NCBI GenBank assembly: GCA_964389475.1
Contig: CAYMFD010000134.1
Location: 1 to 8,474 of the forward strand
Length of the DNA: 8,474 nucleotides
Direction: 5' to 3'
Source of the DNA: CAYMFD01 sp964389475
GTDB lineage: Bacteria > Bacteroidota > Bacteroidia > Chitinophagales > Saprospiraceae
Both the position numbers and the translations under genes were made by a program. How positions within the stretch are numbered: the stretch's first letter is position 1; each line of letters begins with the position of its first letter. The notes beneath the pieces were generated by a model. The model did no database searches, was not told the origin of the DNA, and was given only the letters and a program-made list of their open reading frames with translations. Positions 1 through 5,198 of this stretch are shown here, piece after piece.

Positions 1-1230
1 TTAATTTTGTCTGTAATAGGATGTAATGATGATGCAGTATTGTCAACACGTGGAGACTCCCCCCCCGATAGTTCTATACCAGGATCCAATACGCCAGAGT
101 ATGAGAATTATCTCAAAAATGACTTAGCCCGACTCCTAAGTATTACCGGGAAAGCAGTCCCGATGTTTCTTCCAGCTTTAGATGAGGCGACTGATAAATG
201 GGTAACTACCAATGGGGGTGATCCGGAGCCTTACTGGAATGTTATAAAAGATGACCCTCAAGAATTACTAAACGGCTCCACCTTAGAGGAGGTCGTTATT
301 TCCGTCAACCTGGGAAGCGGCACTTTATTAACTGATTTGGATACTGATCTTTCCGGTATCCAAATTTTCAGAGAAGGTCATGGCACGAGTACAGAAATAG
401 CTGACAGTATAGGCGTTGACGATTATACTGGAGTAAATCTAGAGCATTTAACTATCTGGAACAATGGAGTATCCCATTTGCGGAGCAGTGCTAACATCCC
501 AATTTACAAGATGTTCGGGGTAAAGTCATGCGAAGCTTGTTTTAGACAGTCAGACCTTGGAAGTGTTTATTTAAATCAGTTTGCAAGCCCTCCCATTCTA
601 GCTTTTACTACAGCTGGTGGTAACCCTATTTATGAGTTCACCCCTCCAGGTGGCGGTGGCTTCAACCCACCACCACCTCCACCGCCTTGTGCTGAGGAGT
701 GTGAAAGAGACTGCGTCAACGGCACTGAAAATCTACGACGTTTTTATGCCAACGAAGACTATGACAATAGGTTGTTTCAAGGTACAGGAGAATTTGTATG
801 GTATCGGTTATGGTCAGAGGATGTAGACTACAGCATTGACAGTGAAGGTAACTTTGAACTTTCAGGAAACCCACTAACATATGTTGGCAATCTCTACGAG
901 AATATTGATGAAGGTAATCCTCAGATGTATTATCCAGATTTTAGCTACATGATATGGGATCCAGTCCAGGATGGTTACCGCCAAAAAATGATCCTCATAG
1001 AAACGGATGGACGTAAAACAGATCGAGTCATCAGCCCTGAGCTATCAGTAAAAGTAATCGAACCTACAACCAAATCTGAATTTAGTAGGACGATAAAAAC
1101 TGATATTACTATCCAGGGCCAAGACGAAGAAGTAGGTGAGTCAATTATTGAATACTGCCAGGACATAGATCCCAATGGTTTTCAGTATAATATTTCTAGT
1201 AATGTTTATTTCTTGCTAAACGAGAGATAG
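1..1230 (+). CDS. Surface lipoprotein with proline hinge and cysteine clusters, function unknown; 5' end outside window
   Basis: The frame is open from base 1. It reads LILSVIGC-NDD, a lipobox with the lipidated Cys at 22-24. The TTG at base 7 would leave only five residues before that Cys, too few for a signal peptide, so the true start lies upstream. The acidic residues after the Cys resemble the Bacteroidota lipoprotein export signal that sends lipoproteins to the cell surface (known for the phylum; inferred here). Two mostly hydrophilic regions are separated by a Gly/Pro hinge with four Gly and seven consecutive Pro (about 643-687). A C-x3-C-x3-C cluster follows directly (Cys codons 688, 700, 712). 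A CxxC lies earlier (codons 529 and 538) and one more Cys near the end (codon 1156). These six extra Cys could form disulfides or bind metal. I recognise no catalytic domain. Base composition is AT-rich compared with the minus-strand operon. A hairpin begins 20 bases after the stop and a small outer-membrane barrel gene follows. Confidence 0.8.
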   Translation, partial: LILSVIGCNDDAVLSTRGDSPPDSSIPGSNTPEYENYLKNDLARLLSITGKAVPMFLPALDEATDKWVTTNGGDPEPYWNVIKDDPQELLNGSTLEEVVISVNLGSGTLLTDLDTDLSGIQIFREGHGTSTEIADSIGVDDYTGVNLEHLTIWNNGVSHLRSSANIPIYKMFGVKSCEACFRQSDLGSVYLNQFASPPILAFTTAGGNPIYEFTPPGGGGFNPPPPPPPCAEECERDCVNGTENLRRFYANEDYDNRLFQGTGEFVWYRLWSEDVDYSIDSEGNFELSGNPLTYVGNLYENIDEGNPQMYYPDFSYMIWDPVQDGYRQKMILIETDGRKTDRVISPELSVKVIEPTTKSEFSRTIKTDITIQGQDEEVGESIIEYCQDIDPNGFQYNISSNVYFLLNER

Positions 1231-1250
1231 AGGGGTGTTAAGTAATTGAT

Positions 1251-1286
1251 AGTAGCTAGGTAATGTAATCACATTACCTAGCTACT
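1251..1286 (+). terminator. Perfect 16-bp hairpin between the lipoprotein and barrel genes
   Basis: The arms at 1251-1266 and 1271-1286 are exactly complementary around a 4-base loop, aatc. The structure starts 20 bases after the lipoprotein stop and ends 21 bases before the next ATG. There is no T-run after it (the sequence continues taaccattaaaatttt), so it is not a textbook intrinsic terminator. It may act as a partial terminator, a processing or stability hairpin, or a palindromic binding site. A second pairing, gttaagta (1237-1244) with tacttaac (1282-1289), shares bases with the right arm. Confidence 0.5.
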
Positions 1287-1307
1287 TAACCATTAAAATT
1301 TTAAACA

Positions 1308-1937
1308 ATGTTTTACAGATATAGCTTAGTGATATTTGTCCTCTTGTGCTTGCACAAAAAAGAGGCCTCTGCTCAATCAGACTGGCACGTAGACATGACC
1401 ACCAGTACAGGCCTTAGTGACTTTACCAGAAAAAGTTTTGCAGGTGATATTGCTCTTTCCATACACCGCAAGCGACTATTTGTAGTAGGTAGCTATAGTG
1501 CTGCAATGCGGCGACAGATTGTTAATCCTATAGCGGACTATGACAGAGGTCAGCTCATTCTGCATGATGCGCGGGATCTAGACATGGTTTCAAATATCTT
1601 TCATAGAAGAAGAACAGAAGTATCCAGAATGGTGACTTTACAAGCAGGCTATCAACTACCTATCACTAAGCGCTTGAGCTCCAGTGCAGCTGCAGGATGG
1701 ACATGGTCATGGACTGAGGGCACTATTTTCACACTTAATTCTAATGAAGGAGCGGGACCACCCTTCTACTCATGGTGGGATGTACCACGAGATATAGATG
1801 CCTTTAGCTTTCGCCTATCGCTAGAGTATGCGCTGACAGATCGTACACATGTAGGTGTGGCCTATATGTTGACAGGTGCTTTCAGCAACGCTGACCTACG
1901 CATGATCAGCGTACGTACAGCATTAGGGCAGTGGTAA
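1308..1937 (+). CDS. Small outer-membrane beta-barrel-like protein with signal peptide, function unknown
   Basis: This 209-residue protein begins with a type I signal peptide: MFYR, a hydrophobic core at about 5-15, then a short polar stretch ending ASA before Gln23, a typical signal peptidase I site. The mature part alternates polar and hydrophobic residues in strands (about 47-64, 107-118, 124-140, 164-176, 180-190 and 197-209). It ends in an aromatic residue (GQW), as outer-membrane barrels commonly do. It has no lipobox, and I recognise no named family; small Bacteroidota barrels diverge quickly. The ATG at 1308 is chosen because an in-frame TAA lies two codons upstream. The leader is AT-rich with no Shine-Dalgarno. 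Only 21 bases separate the start from the hairpin, leaving little room for its own promoter, so cotranscription with the lipoprotein gene is likely. The pair may form one envelope unit (inference). Confidence 0.7.
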   Translation: MFYRYSLVIFVLLCLHKKEASAQSDWHVDMTTSTGLSDFTRKSFAGDIALSIHRKRLFVVGSYSAAMRRQIVNPIADYDRGQLILHDARDLDMVSNIFHRRRTEVSRMVTLQAGYQLPITKRLSSSAAAGWTWSWTEGTIFTLNSNEGAGPPFYSWWDVPRDIDAFSFRLSLEYALTDRTHVGVAYMLTGAFSNADLRMISVRTALGQW

Positions 1938-1942
1938 TTAAA

Positions 1943-1969
1943 CAGCACAATGGCAGGAGCCATGTGCTG
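1943..1969. terminator. Hairpin in the convergent intergenic gap
   Basis: CAGCACAATGGC (1943-1954) pairs with GCCATGTGCTG (1959-1969) around an AGGA loop, with a single unpaired A. It sits between the converging barrel gene (ends 1937) and the DUF1853 gene (ends 2004), where a bidirectional terminator is expected. No T-tract is present on either side, so termination is inferred from position and structure only. Confidence 0.4.
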
Positions 1970-2003
1970 CAATCAACTAAGATAGGTGAGGGGCATCTAA
2001 ACC

Positions 2004-2801
2004 CTACCACCATACAACAAAAAACTGCGTGTAAACATCGCCATCTCGCTGCCAGCACAACACCGACCTACGCTGGTGCAGAGCATCGATAATATCTGTA
2101 AGCACGTCGTAGAGACCTGACCAAAGCCTATTATCCTCGGGCGATAAGCCCCACCATTGCTTGCGGGGCATGCTGTAGGTTTTGTTCGTGGTATGCATAC
2201 CCTTCAGTTGGCCGAGGTTGATGTAGTAACCCTTGATCGCCTCATCATTGGGCAGTGGTATGGCAGGTGTATAGCCATACGGCATATAGAGCGACGCCAG
2301 TAGGCACAACCGCTGATCTACCACATCTATATCAATGTCAGGCAGCTGATGCAGGACTACATCGTGATACAACAGCGGGAATTGTCGATCCCTCAGTTTT
2401 TCTAGCTTTTCGATTAGGCTATCCCTCCTGTTGGGTCCTATCCAGTTGTTAATTGGCATGGTATCGAGGGTCGGATCATAGAGGTAAAACTTATATCCTA
2501 GCTCCAAATGTATGAGCCTACTAGCGTCTACCTCTCGAATGATAAAATCTAGTTCGCCCAGTGTCACCTTATGCGCTAACACTTGCACGCTTTGGTGTAC
2601 TATCTCGTAGTTGCTAGACGCATCGATCAGGGCACCAACCACTCGCTCTACCAGGTGGCCCAACCTAAGGTTGGTAGGTAGGCTTAGGTCCAAGTCACTC
2701 GCGATATCTAGGTCACCCAGGCTAAACGGATCTACTCCTGTTACGTCCTCTTCGATATTAATCCCAGCCAGTACAGCTGCCAATCTCTCTCGGATATCCA
2801 T
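2004..2801 (-). CDS. DUF1853 family protein
   Basis: At 265 residues this matches my recollection of the DUF1853 family. Signature blocks, in order, are RLGHLVERVV (46-55), YEIVHQSVQVL (65-75), TLGELDFIIRE (80-90), HLELGYKFYLYDP (98-110) and IGPNRRDSLIEKLEKL (121-136). The conserved acidic and lysine positions Glu52, Glu83, Asp85, Glu100 and Lys104 sit in predicted strands, in an arrangement that recalls PD-(D/E)XK nuclease-like folds. That link is inference; no biochemical role is known to me. The C-terminal part (about 165-265) is rich in aromatic residues and ends FFVVWW. There is no signal peptide, so it is cytoplasmic. It is the last gene of the yicC-gmk-apaG block, starting 20 bases after the apaG stop. 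GAGGAA abuts the ATG, too close to be an ordinary Shine-Dalgarno. The downstream end faces the convergent barrel gene. Confidence 0.75.
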   Translation of the reverse strand: MDIRERLAAVLAGINIEEDVTGVDPFSLGDLDIASDLDLSLPTNLRLGHLVERVVGALIDASSNYEIVHQSVQVLAHKVTLGELDFIIREVDASRLIHLELGYKFYLYDPTLDTMPINNWIGPNRRDSLIEKLEKLRDRQFPLLYHDVVLHQLPDIDIDVVDQRLCLLASLYMPYGYTPAIPLPNDEAIKGYYINLGQLKGMHTTNKTYSMPRKQWWGLSPEDNRLWSGLYDVLTDIIDALHQRRSVLCWQRDGDVYTQFFVVWW

Positions 2802-2821
2802 TTCCTCAGACTTATTGCCGA

Positions 2822-3214
2822 TCAGTTAAGCTTAAACTCGGCGATGAGCTTAAACGGTGGCACCTCTACATCAAAGGCATGTCGATCGGCTACTCGGATC
2901 ATCCCATAAGATCCCCACATCTTGCCCAGGGTAGTCGGTATGGGGCTCCAGGACTTATACTCATGGCTAGCGCCAGGCTCTATGGTAGGTTGCTTACCTA
3001 TAACGCCATCACCCTTGACCTCACGTACTGTGCTGGTTGCATCACTGATGTACCAGTGGCGAGTGAGTAGCTGCACACTGTGCGGACTATCGTTGATGAT
3101 CTTGACATGGTAGCTATGCACATAGACACCCTGCAGAGGCTTGCTCGCCGTGGGCTGGTAGTTGCTGATCACCTCTACAGTGATATCATTGGTCGTAGAT
3201 CGATATACAGTCAC
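2822..3214 (-). CDS. apaG: ApaG domain protein
   Basis: This 130-residue protein aligns along its whole length with E. coli ApaG (about 125 residues). Recognisable blocks are YHVKIINDSPHSVQLLTRHW (35-54), the glycine-rich VKGDGVIGKQPTIEPG (66-81), and TTLGKMWGSYGMI (94-106), followed by the final strand pair VPPFKLI (118-124). The family has a fibronectin-III-like beta-sandwich fold. It was historically linked to Co2+/Mg2+ resistance, but its molecular role is not settled. The start is GTG at 3214, four bases after the gmk stop, with no clear Shine-Dalgarno; this spacing suggests translational coupling to gmk. In enterobacteria apaG sits with ksgA and apaH; here neither is present and it lies between gmk and a DUF1853 gene. 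The product is probably cytoplasmic. Confidence 0.95.
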   Translation of the reverse strand: MTVYRSTTNDITVEVISNYQPTASKPLQGVYVHSYHVKIINDSPHSVQLLTRHWYISDATSTVREVKGDGVIGKQPTIEPGASHEYKSWSPIPTTLGKMWGSYGMIRVADRHAFDVEVPPFKLIAEFKLN

Positions 3215-3218
3215 AGTA

Positions 3219-3809
3219 CTAGGTCGTCTTTATGATTCTCTCCATGGCAAAGTTATGGACGATGGCCTCCGCATCATGCAGGGTCACCTCTAGCAGGTCG
3301 TTATAAAGTATCGTGTCAAAGGTATTGATGTATTGCATCTCCTCCTCTACCCGGGCTATACGCTTGCGCAGGCTAGCCTCCGACTCTGTCTGCCTACCCT
3401 TAAGGCGGGCTACCAGTATCTCCAGTGATGGCGGACTGATGAAGGTAACAAGGCAGTCTTCGCCGTAGGTTTTCTTGAGGTTAGTGGCTCCCTTGACCTC
3501 GATATCAAATACGATACACTTACCCGCTGCGGCTGCCCTATCGACCTCGCTAAATAAGGTGCCATAGTACTGGTCTTCATAGACCTCTTCCCACTCGATA
3601 AAATCACCCGCAGCCACCCGGCTCCTAAATTCCTCTGGCGTCAAGAAGTAATAGTCTCGACCGTCTACCTCGTGGTCTCGCCTGGCCCTCGTAGTAGCAC
3701 TTACGCTAAAGTCGAGCCAGTCATAATTTTCCAGCAGGTGCCTGACGACCGTCGTCTTACCTGCCCCGCTAGGTGCCGTAAATGCATACATGGTTTTTGG
3801 ATATTCCAT
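3219..3809 (-). CDS. gmk: Guanylate kinase
   Basis: This enzyme phosphorylates GMP (and dGMP) to GDP with ATP, in the cytoplasm, an essential step of guanine nucleotide supply. At 196 residues it has the usual bacterial length. The P-loop is APSGAGKTT (12-20). The GMP-binding domain carries SATTRARR (37-44) followed by E47, G50 and RDYYF (51-55). EWEEVYEDQYYGT (72-84) and FDIEVKGATNLK (101-112) follow. The lid arginine region is RLKGRQTESE (135-144), and FDTILYND (164-171) is the conserved near-C-terminal block. All key residues appear intact. The ATG lies two bases after the yicC stop, so translation is probably coupled. The yicC-gmk pairing is widespread in bacteria (for example yloC-gmk in Bacillus). 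Confidence 0.97.
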   Translation of the reverse strand: MEYPKTMYAFTAPSGAGKTTVVRHLLENYDWLDFSVSATTRARRDHEVDGRDYYFLTPEEFRSRVAAGDFIEWEEVYEDQYYGTLFSEVDRAAAAGKCIVFDIEVKGATNLKKTYGEDCLVTFISPPSLEILVARLKGRQTESEASLRKRIARVEEEMQYINTFDTILYNDLLEVTLHDAEAIVHNFAMERIIKTT

Positions 3810-3811
3810 AG

Positions 3812-4684
3812 CTATACAACATTAGCAACTTGCTCTTTGATGCGTTCGAGGCCGTCTTTCATCTTGACGACCAGCTGCTGTATGGCGCTGTGTTGAGCCT
3901 TGGCGCCTAGCGTATTGATCTCGCGACCCATTTCCTGTGCCACAAAGCCTAGCTTCTTACCCACGACGATATCATCCGCATCGAGTATCTCCATGAAGTA
4001 GTCGCAGTGCTGAGCAAGGCGGACTCGCTCTTCGTTGACATCTAGTTTTTCTAAGTAGAACAGGATCTCCTGCTCGTACCTATTCTTATCAACCTCTATA
4101 CGGCTCTGCTCCAGCTGCTTCTCTAGCTTCTGTCGTATGCGGTCCACTCGCTCTTGCTCATAGGGCTTGATCTCTTCTAGGCACCTGCGTATATCCGCGA
4201 GCCCTCCTACGAGGTCTTCATACATGGCGGCCCCTTCTTTGTGACGAAACTTGTCTAGCGCTGCCAGCGCCTCGCCTAAGGTAGCTCGTGTAGCCTCCCA
4301 CTCCTCGTCAGCGACCTCCTCCATCTGCATGTCTATGACGCTAGGTATCTTGAGGATGGCCTCGGTAAGGTTAGCTGCAGGCATATCTAGCTCCCGCTCT
4401 ACGGCAGACAGCTCCTGGTAGTATTTTTTAAACAGCTTCTTATTAAGACCATATAGCTCTCCGCCACCCTCCGCTGATATGACCATGGTACACTCTAGCT
4501 TACCACGCATGGCATGCTCGAGCACGATCTTACGTATCTGGATCTCCTTATCTCGATAGCTAGCCGGCACCTTCATGCGGACGTCACTGGTCTTGCCATT
4601 GAGTGACCGCACTTCTATGGTAAAGTCCTTCTGTCCGTAGGCACCTGATGCTCGACCATAACCTGTCATCGACCGTAAGTTCAT
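3812..4684 (-). CDS. yicC: YicC family endoribonuclease-like protein
   Basis: This 290-residue protein opens with the hallmark SMTGYGRA (5-12), followed by IEVRSLNGK (23-31). It ends with the DUF1732 C-terminal block EMGREINTLGAKA (251-263) and VVKMKDGLERIKEQVANVV (272-290). Both YicC domains are therefore present at normal length (about 290). The long middle part (about 125-225) is charged and predicted helical. E. coli YicC has been reported to act as an endoribonuclease and to promote decay of the small RNA RyhB; the same chemistry here is by family inference. It is the first gene of the operon. The ATG at 4684 has no Shine-Dalgarno but an A-rich leader (CAATAAAAAG). A candidate promoter lies about 46 bases upstream. 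Confidence 0.95.
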   Translation of the reverse strand: MNLRSMTGYGRASGAYGQKDFTIEVRSLNGKTSDVRMKVPASYRDKEIQIRKIVLEHAMRGKLECTMVISAEGGGELYGLNKKLFKKYYQELSAVERELDMPAANLTEAILKIPSVIDMQMEEVADEEWEATRATLGEALAALDKFRHKEGAAMYEDLVGGLADIRRCLEEIKPYEQERVDRIRQKLEKQLEQSRIEVDKNRYEQEILFYLEKLDVNEERVRLAQHCDYFMEILDADDIVVGKKLGFVAQEMGREINTLGAKAQHSAIQQLVVKMKDGLERIKEQVANVV

Positions 4685-4730
4685 AGTAGCTTTTTATTGT
4701 TTGAAAAGAGTATTCCTCGCTAAAGGATGG

Positions 4731-4738
4731 CAAATATA
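4731..4738 (-). promoter_or_regulatory. Candidate Bacteroidota -7 promoter element for the yicC operon
   Basis: On the minus strand the bases read TATATTTG, an exact match to the Bacteroidota -7 consensus TAnnTTTG, ending about 46 bases before the yicC ATG. I could not find a well-placed -33 TTTG partner; the nearest TTGs are about 12 and 26 bases upstream instead of roughly 19-21. Small inverted repeats flank it upstream (CTTGC/GCAAG, and TTGCGT 4741-4746 with ACGCAA 4767-4772). Confidence 0.4.
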
Positions 4739-4850
4739 CCTTGCGTAAGGCAAGTAGGCGATAGCAACGCAAATAGGTGGAGGAAACGTGACTTTCGTCG
4801 GCCCCGAGGTCCGCTTAACACCTGCGATGTAGCGAGACTTTTGAAGCAAA

Positions 4851-4933
4851 ACTTGGGACCTCGATTGAGGGTCGTCATTCGGGTATTTCGACGGCCGTGT
4901 GCGGACTCTCCCTTCGACAAATGCTCAGGGACC
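4851..4933. repeat. Dispersed-type repeat, copy A
   Basis: Bases 4851-4893 match 5053-5095 at 36 of 43 positions without gaps. After an 18-base spacer (3 bases in copy B), the match resumes at CTTCGACAAATGCTCAGGGACC (4912-4933, given as CTTCGACAAATG then CTCAGGGACC). The last block resembles the 'TTCGACAxGCTCAGGGACC' elements that recur between genes in many bacteria (from memory, not searched). Orientation is direct with respect to copy B. Confidence 0.65.
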
Positions 4934-4941
4934 ACCCTCCG

Positions 4942-4961
4942 CCCTCTCTCACGAGAGAGGG
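4942..4961. repeat. Short perfect hairpin, 8-bp stem
   Basis: CCCTCTCT (4942-4949) and AGAGAGGG (4954-4961) flank a CACG loop. It lies just after repeat copy A. No T-run follows on either strand, so it is better read as part of a palindromic repeat element than as a terminator. Similar CCTCTC/GAGAGG palindromes are common intergenic elements in other genomes. Confidence 0.5.
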
Positions 4962-5052
4962 AGCTAAATCAAGACAACCTAGCACTCGGAGTACCTCATG
5001 GCATCTAGGCTTTACTGGGAATCTTGGCTGCTTTGCTCGGCCCTCAGGCACA

Positions 5053-5118
5053 ACCTGGGACCTCGATTAAGAGCGGTAATTCGGGCATTTCGACGACGCT
5101 TCACTTTGCTCAATGACC
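5053..5118. repeat. Dispersed-type repeat, copy B
   Basis: This is the direct partner of 4851-4933. The 43-base core 5053-5095 is about 84% identical to copy A, and the tail CTTCACTTTGCTCAATGACC (5099-5118) corresponds to the tail of copy A. The core contains CATTTCGACGA, similar to the CATTTCGAC-containing repeats I recall from Bacteroidota intergenic regions. The differences between copies suggest old, decaying copies. Confidence 0.65.
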
Positions 5119-5141
5119 TCATAAAGTAACTCGTAGCAAGT

Positions 5142-5168
5142 CATTCGTGGCATTCGTGCTAATTAGTG
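5142..5168. repeat. Triplicated ATTCGTG/ATTAGTG short repeat
   Basis: ATTCGTG occurs at 5143 and 5152, and the variant ATTAGTG at 5162, giving near-tandem 9-10 base spacing. It lies 31-56 bases past the DUF819 stop on the minus-strand reading. The same 'ATTCGTG-x-ATTCGTG' wording recurs in intergenic DNA of other bacteria as I recall, so a decayed dispersed element is the likely explanation. Confidence 0.45.
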
Positions 5169-5198
5169 TCTATAAATCAGCTTTACCAATAACACCCT

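Larger units (their letters stand above)
4685..5198. other. 514-base non-coding stretch with degenerate repeats
   Basis: This gap lies between the yicC start and the DUF819 stop. Short open frames exist on both strands, but their products are Arg/Pro-rich and family-free, and I do not accept them as genes. It holds the yicC promoter side, two related repeat units (4851-4933 and 5053-5118), a short perfect hairpin (4942-4961) and an ATTCGTG triplet (5143-5168). No tRNA or other RNA gene is recognisable. No T-tract terminator for the DUF819 gene is evident. Confidence 0.6.

Noticed and set aside
7..9. TTG as start codon of the lipoprotein gene
   Set aside because: It would leave five residues before the lipobox cysteine. 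The frame stays open to the window edge, so the gene is 5'-truncated by the window.
617..826. Open frame overlapping the lipoprotein hinge
   Set aside because: It is a shadow created by the proline/glycine-codon stretch in another frame.
1251..1286. Hairpin as a CRISPR repeat or attachment site
   Set aside because: There is a single copy, with no spacers, no integrase and no partner site in the window.
2004..2801. DUF1853 gene as part of a restriction or defence system
   Set aside because: Its neighbours are housekeeping genes, with no methyltransferase, helicase or toxin-antitoxin partner visible.
4720..4935. 71-codon minus-strand open frame overlapping the yicC promoter region
   Set aside because: It covers the candidate promoter and repeat copy A, and its product looks like translated non-coding DNA.
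4727..5008. 93-codon plus-strand open frame in the intergenic gap
   Set aside because: It runs through repeat copy A and the hairpin, its product is Arg/Pro-rich with no family resemblance, and it lacks a convincing start context.
4851..5118. Repeat pair as insertion-sequence ends
   Set aside because: The copies are in direct orientation, and no transposase frame lies in the roughly 160 bases between them.
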